From Mnemiopsis leidyi (taxonomy: Eukaryota > Ctenophora > Tentaculata > Lobata > Bolinopsidae), in assembly GCA_000226015.1 (NCBI GenBank), contig JH152870.1, positions 1 to 27,503 on the forward strand: 27,503 nt of DNA, read 5' to 3'. The translations under genes and the position numbers were made by a program. This document shows positions 20,601 through 27,503 of this stretch, piece by piece. The notes under the pieces are model-generated. The model saw nothing but the letters and a program-made list of their open reading frames with translations, ran no database searches and was not told where the DNA came from. Position 1 is the first letter of the stretch, and the number at the start of each line of letters is the position of its first letter.

Positions 20601-23600
20601 GTAGCAGCTGTGTCTACATTACACGTTTTATCATCCTCAGTGGACATGGTGTAACCCTCACTGCACACACAGAACCCTGACACACAGCGTTGTGAACACT
20701 CAGTGTTGCTCTCGCACGTGCAGTTCTTACACGTGGTGTTCGAGTTTGATTCTTCAGGACAGTTCAGTTCGTCTTTACCGTTAGTGCAGTCACTAGAGCC
20801 GTCACAAATCCAGTCTTTTGGTATACAGGTGTCTGTATCGCACTGAAATTTGTGTTTTGTTATTCAGGTATTCAGGTATCTATATCGCACTGACATGTTA
20901 GGGAGATACATTTCTTCTATATAGGATTTGCAGAAATGTTGACTTAAAAGCATTAATCTTGCTAAGGTAAAAACTGATTTCGGCTATCGGACAACTTCAC
21001 CACAATCCTGACAGGGTACAGCCATCAATTGATCTTGTTAAGTTTAGGACAACTCATACTTCGGCAACTCATACCTCGACAACTCATAATTCGAAAGTTC
21101 GTCAGCGCTCAAGTTATAAACTTGTCGTTTTAGAGGTTCATGGTTTACCAGATCTAGGGGCCTATCAATTTGATGAGTAAGTGAGTGTATACCTCCAATC
21201 TTGTGGCGAAGTTGTCAGCCTCCCCAGCTACAAGATCTAAGACGCAACGAATAGGAAGTTACCATGAACTGTGTCTGAGGACAGCGAAGGTTATCAAAGT
21301 CACATATCTCGTCCGTGAAGATGGTAGAATTGGTGTTGCAGTTGGGCACGCCATTGCAGAAGAGGTCAGCTGTTATACAGGTTCCGTCACCGCAGGGCAT
21401 AGAACCTGCAACCATTCTCGTTACACTTACATTACATACACTCTATATGGCATAATTTATAAGTAATTATTCGCCTAAGGGTGTAACGGTCACAACCGTT
21501 TGGCTGGCAGCATCATTGTCATCTTCAGAATCGTCAATAAAAACCGCGAAATGAAAGATGAACGCGCGTGCGCGTCTAATAATCATAGCAAAATATTAGG
21601 CGCGTTACAAAAAATGATATTTTCAGTAGACCCTTTGAGGAACCCAGGTTTCGTGAACTATTCAACCGAAGAAACTCGAAATTCGAAAGTTAGACATGAT
21701 AGACTCGATAGTTAACAACTAAGATAATTATACAGAGGAAAATACCGATCATTTGAATGTAGAACAGGCCTCTCCACCCACAATCAGGACACAAATACCT
21801 CCAACTAACTGTACTTACCTTGCGGACATGTGGCATTTTGACAGTCCATTTCATCGCTTTTATCTTTACAGTGTACCACACCGTCGCAGAGAAAGCTCCT
21901 GTCGAGACATTTGCCGTTGTCACAGGAAATATCGGTAACATTGCAGTCTCCGCCCTGAAACGACGGTGGTTTACGGAGTGAACGTGGGTTTCTGGTCATT
22001 AGTCCTTCTTTATCCGGGAGATTATTTGTTTATCTAGGGGCTGGTTTTGTCTTCACAGATAATTTAATTTCGTATACGTGCAAATATGTGCATATACAAC
22101 GCAAACATTGATACATATTCACATAAAATATTTGTTTACTGATTAATTACTATGAGGGCTAGATATGATACTTCTTGCACACGGAAAGTAATTTTTACAA
22201 CAGCACTGGGAAGTGTCCACCCCAAAAAATAAAAAAGAAACGAAAAACCTCGGGACAAGTTTTTTGGTTGGGACTTACCATGACAAAAGTTCCTTATCAA
22301 AGATAAACGTCACGATTATCGAGTAAATGCAGTGTATATGAAATAGTGTAGTATTATATTGGGGCTTCGTATTCCAGTTGTAACAGCAGAGAAACCTAGT
22401 CAGGCACACGAGAAATAACAGATTAGATGTCTGTTACAGAGTTTGTATAATTCCACAGTTCAATTCCCGCCGTCCTGCCCCAGAACATCCCTAACCCTAA
22501 CAAAGTTGTCTGTTGTAGAGCAGGACGTTACTGGGGCAAAATCTCTGGGGCACAATGTTTTGGGACAGGACGTCGACCACCCGCAGTTCTTGTATTTTGC
22601 TATTAACTTTAAATCGTTAAGAATGGTTTTCAATCCCCATTGAAATTGCAGCTTTCTTGTTCCTCATCAAAGCTGCAGTGTAGTTATTGACAATTACAAC
22701 TAGCAAATGTGACTCCCATTAGATGTTCTAAATTTTTTAGCCACCCACATGTGCAGCCTGCTAGCCTACTTTGTAGGTGAATATCTAAATTATTTTGATT
22801 TGAGTGGGGGAGATCGTGGTACGGTGGATTATTTCACATCACAGATCATACTCAAGTCAAGGTTAGAGAGATAAGCTTTAGCCTAGGGGTAAGCTTGTAT
22901 TGTAACCTAATATAACCTATTTGCTATTGTAACCTAATGACACAGATAACTTGCATTGTAACCAATATTCCTTTCTATTACACACTTGTTTGAACAACTC
23001 CCCTGCCCCCTGCCCCCTTCTGTTTCCTGCCCTGAGGCCCACTCCCCTCCTGCCCAGCCCTCCTACCTTCCCCCCTTCTGCCCTCCTGCCTCCTTCTCTC
23101 TTCTCTCCCTCCTCTTTCCTACTACAACATTGAACCATTACCGATAATTAAAGCTGGACGTCCTGTAGCCGTTCGCGTTAACAGTTACTCCAGTTACGAA
23201 TATGTAATTTTGACACACAGACAAGTGGTGGGATATGTTATCGTGTATCACGTGTTCACTGTTCGGTAATGTCACATATTTCCGTGTTCACTGTTCAGTA
23301 ATGGCACATATTTTCGTGTAACACACTCACCGTTCTCTAACGAATACGTACTGACCAAACATTTGGGAATATGGGAACTGAGTAATGAATATATATGAAA
23401 TACCCCATATTATTATGAACATATTTTACCCACTCATGTCCTGGATACTCAATGTACAGATTTGTATGGAGATAAGTCACAAATATCCATACTTTTGGCG
23501 AAATACTGCTTCTATCGCGGTACTTAAACATAAAGTTTTAACAGAGCGCTAAGTAAGAATTCTGTTGAAACTTTAGAAGTAACATTGATTAAAGGACTGG

Positions 23601-26600
23601 TCTGTGGTAACCTGTATAAATACTACGACCTACGTACTATGTTCATTATCCACGTACAATGGAACCAGATGCTCTAACTCAGCGGTTATTAGATTATTCG
23701 ATCAGGAGGCATAATGTTTGGGGGGTACCAAGTGTGGAGATGAAATATAAGACTAGCCGGTTTTAACCTAATATAGTGTGTGAGCGTCAAACATTAGGAA
23801 TAGGAGTGGTGTTATTTAAACGGCTTTCATCGTATTCCAGTTTCGAGTTTTGACTTTTTGAGGAGTCGTAGTGCTCAGTAGATTTAACCATTGTCAAATT
23901 AGTAACTTGTTCATAGTAATCAATTAAGTTTTTAAACCTTTTCTGTCAACTTCCTCGACACAAAATAATCTATATCACTTAAACAACTGTCTAAAGCGCT
24001 GACCTTTGCTTGTAAAATATGTAGAAGTATTTGAGGAGATTATATAACGTGGAACTGGATAACTCACCATTACCACAGGAATGTTGACGGTGAACAGAAG
24101 GAATGGCAACACACGTGTGAACATCAGGACGTTGTCATTTACAGTTTTCTAGAGAAGGGAAAAGTTGACACGAGGCGACAAAAACTAAATGGGAAATACT
24201 TCTGAACAAACAAATTAGGGCCAGAAGCAACAAAAACAGCTGCAAGGCTGAACGATGAAAGCTAATAAAAGACGCCAAATTACAGAAAGCAAAGCCCGCG
24301 CTAACTCTTAAGGAATTTGCACCCCAGCCTCTCTCTTCCCCTCTCTCTCTCTACCTCTTCAAATACTTCAGGATAAGGAAGCAAGCCTGAAACTGTCACG
24401 AGCCGTAATTGGACGGGCTATCAAATTTCAGTTGCGAGTAGTGGGTTTCAGCAGGGTTTCATCTCCGAGAAACACTCCGGGATCTTGACAAGACTGTTGG
24501 TCAGTCTTGTCAACACTCTGACTCACTTTCTGTGCTTCTACCACCACTTTAGAGCAACTTTTATTCGGGGTTTTGTCCCAAAACATTAGGTGTGGCGGTG
24601 GTGGCAGCATAATTATATTTTTGAAGGAGCACTGCCTATCAGAGAACGGTAAAAAGGCGGGAAGTTTTGTGGTGGTGAGTTGAATGAGAACCAGAGGAAA
24701 CCTCTGTAAGCCACTCAAAATACTCGTCTCAATTTATTGCGGAGTTTTCAGCAACTCGAATTTAGTTGTAAGGATTGAAAGTGGATATAATTTTCTCGAG
24801 ACAATGGCTAGATTGAAGCCGCAACGATAGGAACCATAACAACGGTTACCATAGCAACAGTTACCATGACATGAGTCACCATGACAACAGTCACCATATG
24901 CATAGCAACAGTTACCATGACATGAGTCACCATGACAACAGTTACCATGACATGAGTCACCATGACAACAGTTAGGATAACAGTCCCCATGTCCCATGAC
25001 GACAATCACCACAACAGCAGTCACCACAACAGCAGTCACCATGACAACAGTCACCATAACAGCAGATACCACGACAACAGTTACCATGGCACCAGTCACC
25101 ATGACAAGGGTGTCTATTACATTAGTCACCATCGCCCATGACAACAGTTACCATGACAAAAGTTCCCATGAACATGGTAACCATAACCGTAGCTGTCATC
25201 CCTCCACATGTTGAGGGATGACTCACAAAGAAACAATCTCTCTACGATGGTTTCTTCGCTGTGTTGGGAGCACGCCTCTGAAATGTGGTACCAGCAGAAA
25301 TAATGTCGCTCAAAAAGTTCTACCATTCAAGTTAAATTACAATTCCTTAATTCTTGCTATGTTTCCAGATAACCCTCCTGTACGGGGATACTCCTGCACA
25401 AACTCAAACTCTCTGATAGACTGGGCAGGAGCAAGGCGGTTGTGATAGGTGATGGCTCTTCCTACATAATAGACTTGACGACGTTACAAAGTAACGAAAA
25501 AAGTAATTAAAACAGTAAGGCACCATGTTCGATAACTAAAACCAAAACCACTGTCTCTTGAGTCAGCTAGATAAGGTATACTTTAATTAAGGTACTGATT
25601 ATCATAATCTTACATAATGGTGTTAAGGGACTTTAATTACGCAATAAGATAAAAATGTCGAAGGTGTGACAATGATCGTCAATTACGTTGGACCTTGAAA
25701 TGCTCCGTAATTATGACATAAGCGATTCATTGTATTTGTACCGTAATCCATCGTAAGCAAAAATCGTACTGCTGAGCGTTGCTATGTAATTACACATGAC
25801 CTTCTTAATTACAATGTAACTCAGTACAGTTGCAAGCAATGAGGAAGCAACCAATTAAAGGAAGAAACAAGCCGAATGGGTGTAGTAACGGCTTTAATTT
25901 GTGTACAGTAAGTAGGGTCAGTGGTAGGGTTGTAAACAACACTGACATTGAAACAAAGAGGGTGGAACAAAAAGGAGAGGGTAACCATGGAGACGGCCAT
26001 GTTACCATGGTAACGGTAACTTGGTCAGAAACAAAGAGAGAGGGCTGGTGAGACAGGCAAGAAAATGGGACACAATAAGACGTTTTTATTTTCCAACTTC
26101 CGATATGAGGCAAAGTGAATACCCGGGGGTTATATCGACATTGTTCTATTTGATAGTAGAAACAATAAACACATAGTTTGAAACAATAAGCTATCAGTTC
26201 CGTTCAAGTTTGGGAGTTTCAGGGTTAGTGGCTATGTGACTACCGGTTACCATGACAACAGTTTTAAGATGGTTACAGGTTCCAGCTGTCCATGAAATGG
26301 TGTAACGTCCCTGTTTAGGGTCATTACATCACACCTGGTTAGACAATACTTGAAATACTTGAACTTTATCCTGTTAAGCATGTGGAGCTTGAACAAACCA
26401 GGCCAGTGTCCCAGCCCCAATTTATACGGAGCTGAATATAGGAAACAAATTAATCTTAACGTGGCATCACCAGCCTACTCAACACATAATTCTGAATATG
26501 TTTTGTCATCATCACACAACCAGGCCTGGCGTGTAGTTATGTGACGACATGTTGGGGAAACTTGAGACTGTGCCCACTCTCTCACTTAACCATTTTGTGA

Positions 26601-27503
26601 CAAAACATATCCAGAATTATTCAGAACAATCTGCTGAGTACCTCAATTTCTTGAAAACTAAAGCTGGAGTGGGCATCATAGAAACCCACGATTTTTCGCA
26701 TCTCAGATGTAAATTTCGGAGTGGTTATGACTTTACCAAATATAAGCACGCGATAAAACTCAATTATAACACAGAGTTGTACCAATACGATACTACTACT
26801 GACTTACCAAACAAACTTACTATGCGATACTACTACTGACTTACCAAACACACTGACTCGTCAGAATAGTCTGTACAGTCGTATCTGCCATCGCATCTCC
26901 ATGACAACGGTATGTACTGTGTACTGAAATGTTTATATTAGATTAGTACATGAGAGATAAAGAAGGGGTTGGCCGGCTAAAAAACACCTGCCGTGTTTTC
27001 TGTAGGAGAAAAAAACAGAAACCAAAAATGGAATTTGTTGCCATGTACAGGGGAAATAGTTCACTGTACTTTAGTGACATTGTAAATAACGGATTCCACA
27101 CAGTAATTTCCCAGATTTTGATGCATTCCGACACATAAAATGAAACAGTCGCACTAACAGACCCACAAACAGACGCACTGACATCACAAACGGACACACA
27201 AACAGGCACACAAACAAACACACAAATATACCCACCAACAGACGCACTAACAGACACACTCACAGATACAAAACAGACAAACATACCCACAAACAGACGC
27301 ACTAACAGACACACAAACAGACACACAAACAGACACACAGACAGACAAACAAACAGACACACAAACAGACATATAGTTACCGGTCACTGCAGAGGAAGGT
27401 GTCCTTTCTAGGTTGGTCACATGACAGTTCGTCAGTTCTGTCCGTACAATCCTGTATTCCATCACACCACTTCTCAATCAGGACACACTCTCCTCCTCCT
27501 CCT
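13974..27503 (-). CDS. LDL-receptor-related protein, LRP1/LRP2-like, 5' end outside
   Basis: Eight exons on the minus strand: 27503-27381, 26923-26845, 21954-21819, 21405-21263, 20842-19065, 18885-18447, 18273-14933 and 14685-13974. All joins keep frame (intron phases 2, 0, 1, 0, 2, 0, 2), giving 2249 residues with the N-terminus missing. Order (numbered from the window edge): five LDLa modules (1-188), EGF (198-234), propeller (235-495), EGF, ten LDLa modules (533-918), two EGFs (924-1007), propeller (1009-1280), EGF, about ten LDLa modules (1329-1741), two EGFs (1747-1824), propeller (1828-2090), EGF (2096-2150), transmembrane helix (2160-2181), tail. LDLa modules mostly keep the CDGxxDCxDxSDE calcium box; propellers are divergent, with YW/YY in place of most YWTD. 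The family consists of large endocytic receptors for lipoproteins and protease complexes; the same role is inferred. The orthologue is uncertain. Confidence 0.9.
14280..14293. promoter_or_regulatory. GTTACCATGGTAAC palindrome inside last receptor exon
   Basis: Same 14-mer as 16825 and 26001; on the minus strand it encodes YHGN of the final EGF (GYHGNLC). A one-base variant, GTTACCATGGTTAC, lies at 15736-15749, where it encodes NHGN. Confidence 0.3.
14686..14932 (-). other. Receptor intron G, 247 bp, phase 2
   Basis: Donor GTCAGT, acceptor AATATTTTCAG. Contains a short run of related actatat/cagctatac steps around 14720-14775 and nothing else. Confidence 0.85.
14933..18273 (-). CDS. Receptor exon G: EGF pair, propeller, LDLa cluster, EGF pair, propeller
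   Basis: This single 3.3-kb exon has 1113 codons. It completes the tenth LDLa ([19 protein letters not shown]), then carries two EGFs, the second calcium-binding (VDVDECD). A propeller follows with one near-canonical blade (GNLYWSDP) and an EGF. Next is an LDLa cluster starting [10 protein letters not shown], in which several modules have lost cysteines or calcium ligands (see findings). Then come two EGFs ([16 protein letters not shown]) and most of a third propeller. It ends TACTG|GTCAGT, phase 2, inside the YW pair of a blade. Such a long exon spanning many modules suggests intron loss or a retro-copied segment. Confidence 0.95.
16825..16838. promoter_or_regulatory. GTTACCATGGTAAC palindrome inside receptor exon
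   Basis: It is identical to the intronic site at 26001. In the coding frame of the minus strand it reads CYHGNQC, in an LDLa module. Regulatory function is unproven; the recurrence is discussed in the findings. Confidence 0.3.
18274..18446 (-). other. Receptor intron F, 173 bp, phase 0
   Basis: Donor GTTAGT, acceptor CGCCTTCAG. I chose this acceptor over the nearer-looking GTACAG at about 18317. Only it keeps the module spacing C-I-S-Q-N-A-V-C and an open frame; the other would meet a stop at once in phase 0. Confidence 0.85.
18447..18885 (-). CDS. Receptor exon F: LDLa modules 6-10 of the cluster
   Basis: The join gives [19 protein letters not shown]. Then follow [13 protein letters not shown]..., [12 protein letters not shown]..., [13 protein letters not shown]... 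and [16 protein letters not shown], each with an acidic calcium box (for example [13 protein letters not shown]). It ends CAG|GTTAGT in phase 0, inside the tenth module. All modules have six cysteines. Confidence 0.95.
18886..19064 (-). other. Receptor intron E, 179 bp, phase 2
   Basis: Donor GTTTGT, acceptor TTCCCTACAG. It splits an LDLa module between its third and fourth cysteines. The open frame continues about 30 codons into it before stopping, so unspliced RNA would give a truncated product. Confidence 0.85.
19065..20842 (-). CDS. Receptor exon E: LDLa, EGF, propeller, EGF, LDLa 1-6
   Basis: It opens with [15 protein letters not shown] (end of an LDLa) and then the EGF-like [16 protein letters not shown] with FCVCSEGY. 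A propeller follows, with blades marked by [21 protein letters not shown] and SLYYMTN; only the aromatic pair of YWTD is kept. Next is an EGF ([20 protein letters not shown]), then LDLa modules with good calcium boxes such as [20 protein letters not shown] and CDGYSDC. It ends CISFLL-AG|GTTTGT in phase 2, inside the sixth module of the cluster. The long open frame of 592 codons and the Cys spacing leave little doubt. Confidence 0.95.
20869..20894 (-). pseudogene. Duplicated acceptor and exon start (vestige)
   Basis: On the minus strand TGTCAG|TGCGATATAGATACCTGA resembles the true exon E start TTTCAG|TGCGATACAGACACCTGT, about 50 bases upstream of it in gene order. The copy encodes CDIDT then a stop where the sixth residue should be Cys. 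Splicing to it would therefore truncate the receptor. It is a partial local duplication of the exon boundary. Confidence 0.7.
21050..21094. repeat. 15-bp tandem repeat, three copies
   Basis: caactcatacttcgg, caactcatacctcga and caactcataattcga follow each other exactly. It lies in receptor intron D and has no coding role. Confidence 0.85.
21263..21405 (-). CDS. Receptor exon D: LDLa with unusual C-terminal lobe
   Basis: The join [13 protein letters not shown] continues [13 protein letters not shown] and then [12 protein letters not shown]. This keeps six cysteines but replaces the usual DxSDE box with an Asn/Thr-rich stretch before TDE. The next module starts CPQTQFM and the exon ends ATG|GTAACT in phase 0. 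Confidence 0.85.
21406..21818 (-). other. Receptor intron C, 413 bp, phase 1
   Basis: It has GTAAGT at the donor and GGTTGCAG at the acceptor, and interrupts an LDLa module between its first and second cysteines. Nothing else was recognised inside, apart from a short plus-strand frame (21500-21715) without features. Confidence 0.85.
21819..21954 (-). CDS. Receptor exon C: one complete LDLa module
   Basis: It begins after GTCGTTTCAG (phase 0) and reads [16 protein letters not shown], then [13 protein letters not shown] and KDKSDEMDC. That is a full six-cysteine LDLa with an intact calcium box. It then continues QNATCPQ into the next module and ends CAAG|GTAAGT (phase 1). Confidence 0.9.
22471..22571. 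repeat. Inverted repeat with gtcctgccccagaacat arms
   Basis: The left arm 22472-22488 (gtcctgccccagaacat) is the reverse complement of 22554-22570 (atgttttgggacaggac) with two mismatches. Inside are ccctaaccctaac and further caggac/ctggggca pieces. The arrangement suggests a small MITE-like element within the intron. Confidence 0.6.
22990..23125. repeat. Polypyrimidine tract in receptor intron B
   Basis: The plus strand is almost pure C/T for about 130 bases, mostly runs such as cctgccccctgcccccttct. It is therefore purine-rich on the gene's sense strand, so it is not a normal polypyrimidine tract for splicing of this gene. A 60-codon plus frame and a 73-codon minus frame across it are compositional artefacts. 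Confidence 0.8.
23251..23314. repeat. 32-bp tandem repeat, two copies
   Basis: The unit cgtgttcactgttcggtaat plus gtcacatatttc occurs at 23251-23282 and, with three changes, at 23283-23314. A partial third start, cgtgtaacac, follows. It lies in receptor intron B. Confidence 0.8.
24826..25195. repeat. Minisatellite of X-box-like units
   Basis: Variants of gt(t/c)accat(g/a)(a/g)caac(a) repeat for about 370 bases. The clearest part is a 30-base unit, gttaccatgacatgagtcac plus catgacaaca, at 24860-24889, 24910-24939 and 24940-24969. Exact GTYACC-AT-RRCAAC sites begin at 24845, 24875, 24926, 24956 and 25035. These satisfy the RFX X-box pattern, and the left part may act as such or may be a repeat that resembles it by chance. 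Open frames on both strands here, including a 136-codon one on the minus strand, are artefacts of a repeat whose period is largely a multiple of three. Confidence 0.85.
26001..26014. promoter_or_regulatory. Perfect palindrome GTTACCATGGTAAC (X-box-like)
   Basis: It is a 14-base perfect palindrome that matches the symmetrical RFX X-box. A half-related gtaaccatggagac lies 20 bases to the left and ggtaac directly to the right. The identical 14-mer also occurs in two receptor exons (14280 and 16825). Confidence 0.4.
26246..26259. promoter_or_regulatory. X-box-like motif GTTACCATGACAAC
   Basis: It fits the RFX X-box pattern RYYNYY-N(1-3)-RRNRAC (GTTACC-AT-GACAAC). It lies in receptor intron B and has the same form as the units of the array at 24845-25160. 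Function is not shown by sequence alone. Confidence 0.35.
26788..26861. repeat. 37-bp duplication of the exon B donor region
   Basis: The plus-strand sequence cgatactactactgacttac followed by caaaca occurs at 26788 and again at 26825, a period of 37. The second copy contains the true donor of exon B (minus TTTG|GTAAGT); the first lies 37 bases deeper in the intron and carries the same TTTG|GTAAGT. Use of that decoy donor would add 37 bases and shift the frame. Confidence 0.85.
26845..26923 (-). CDS. Receptor exon B: C3-C6 part of a cysteine-poor LDLa
   Basis: With the acceptor AAACATTTCAG at 26924 and phase 2 from exon A, the join reads [22 protein letters not shown] and then TDYSDESVC. It ends TTG|GTAAGT at 26845. 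The calcium box is intact. The position expected to be the third cysteine is Tyr (TAC, 26916-26914), and the module's first cysteine is also absent in exon A. An alternative acceptor (ACACAG, ending 26917) would need a different upstream phase and is less likely. Confidence 0.75.
26924..27380 (-). other. Receptor intron A, 457 bp, TG-rich
   Basis: It follows exon A with GTAACT and ends TTTCAG at 26924. Its 5' half on the sense strand is a degenerate tgtctgtttgtg tandem repeat (separate entry). The ORFs in it on both strands are products of that repeat or of chance. Confidence 0.8.
27148..27373. repeat. Degenerate 12/16-bp (acacaaacagac)n array
   Basis: On the plus strand it is built from acaaacagacac, cacacaaacaga and actaacagacac units, with a longer-range repeat of acccacaaacagacgcacta (about 27161 and 27281). 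On the gene's sense strand it is a TG/TCTG-rich tract starting a few bases inside the donor of intron A. It translates into valine/cysteine-rich nonsense frames that should not be annotated as genes. Confidence 0.85.
27381..27503 (-). CDS. Receptor exon A (partial): LDLa end and next LDLa start
   Basis: Minus-strand reading gives a short Gly run, then [15 protein letters not shown] and TDRTDELSC, the C3-C6 half of an LDLa module. Then comes [12 protein letters not shown], the first part of the next module. The exon ends CG|GTAACT (phase 2). The window edge cuts the module's first half, so exon A must extend to the right or be preceded by another exon. Confidence 0.8.

Larger units (their letters stand above)
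20843..21262 (-). other. Receptor intron D, 420 bp
   Basis: It has GTAACT at the donor and AATTTCAG at the acceptor, phase 0. It contains a three-copy 15-base repeat (21050-21094) and a partial copy of the exon E start (20869-20894). Confidence 0.85.
21955..26844 (-). other. Receptor intron B, 4.9 kb
   Basis: This is more than ten times longer than any other intron here. The flanking exons join cleanly (C-L-GGDC between two LDLa modules), so no exon is required inside it, and I found no LDLa or EGF pattern on the minus strand within it. It contains an inverted repeat (22471-22571), a polypyrimidine tract (22990-23125), a 32-bp tandem repeat (23251-23314), an X-box-like minisatellite (24826-25195), and isolated X-box-like palindromes at 26001 and 26246. 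Between these I see nothing recognisable. Confidence 0.75.

Noticed and set aside
14920..20683. Many 60-128 codon frames on the plus strand and in other minus frames across the receptor exons
   Set aside because: Shadows of a long cysteine-rich coding sequence; the true frame carries LDLa, EGF and propeller patterns and they do not.
22490..22503. Interstitial telomere repeat ccctaaccctaa
   Set aside because: Only two units, inside an inverted repeat; too short to mean anything.
22917..23138. Short frames over the C/T tract
   Set aside because: Compositional artefacts (Pro/Ser/Leu or Gly/Arg/Glu only).
24826..25195. CRISPR-like array
   Set aside because: Units are contiguous without unique spacers and the sequence is animal nuclear DNA.
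24734..25214. Open frames of 136 (minus), 72 (plus) and 65 codons across the minisatellite
   Set aside because: They are produced by a repeat whose period is largely a multiple of three and consist of MVTVV or TTVTM-type runs; no domain, no splice context.
26549..26839. 96-codon plus-strand frame in intron B
   Set aside because: No motif, no neighbour exon, and its end runs into the donor duplication; likely chance.
26943..27477. Cys/Val-rich minus-strand frames of 139, 76 and 62 codons
   Set aside because: Translations of the TG-rich tandem repeat in intron A; the 76-codon one also crosses exon A out of frame.

Overview
The window is animal nuclear DNA. It is AT-rich and intron-bearing, and carries a giant LDL-receptor-related receptor gene together with two conserved eukaryotic housekeeping genes (NOC4L and CTU2). 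The receptor family is metazoan, so this is a metazoan, most likely an invertebrate: NOC4L and CTU2 have only one intron each here, the receptor has a 3.3-kb exon packed with modules, and the retroelement remnants are of common invertebrate types. I cannot name the species from sequence alone.

Layout. 1-345 (minus) is the end of a non-LTR retrotransposon reverse transcriptase, cut by the window edge. 346-6090 has no convincing host gene. It holds decayed mobile-element pieces (a frameshifted transposon-type ORF at about 4060-4345 and a possible NDC80-like scrap at 3626-3862), GC-rich stem-loop repeats, foldback elements and an 85-89 bp tandem duplication. 6106-7241 (plus) is a two-exon gene for a serine/asparagine-rich protein with two LD-like motifs. 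8902-10535 (plus) is NOC4L, a 40S ribosome-biogenesis factor. 11099-12743 (plus) is CTU2, a subunit of the tRNA wobble-uridine thiolation complex. 13974-27503 (minus) is one receptor gene, convergent with CTU2 and open at the right edge. I could thread eight exons with matching intron phases into 2249 residues that end in a transmembrane helix and a short tail.

The receptor reads, N to C: at least five LDLa modules, an EGF, a beta-propeller, EGF, ten LDLa modules, two EGFs, a propeller, EGF, about ten LDLa modules (several degenerate), two EGFs, a propeller, a final EGF, one transmembrane segment and a tail of about 68 residues without NPxY. The spacing resembles ligand-binding clusters II, III and IV of LRP1/LRP2, but with a single propeller per block.

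The most interesting observations are these. Three LDLa modules have each lost exactly one native disulfide partner pair. A palindrome matching the RFX X-box, GTTACCATGGTAAC, recurs in the receptor exons and introns, alongside a minisatellite made of X-box-like units in the 4.9-kb intron. Splice boundaries of the receptor have been locally duplicated twice. Splice-acceptor-like sites lie just before the start codons of all three plus-strand genes.
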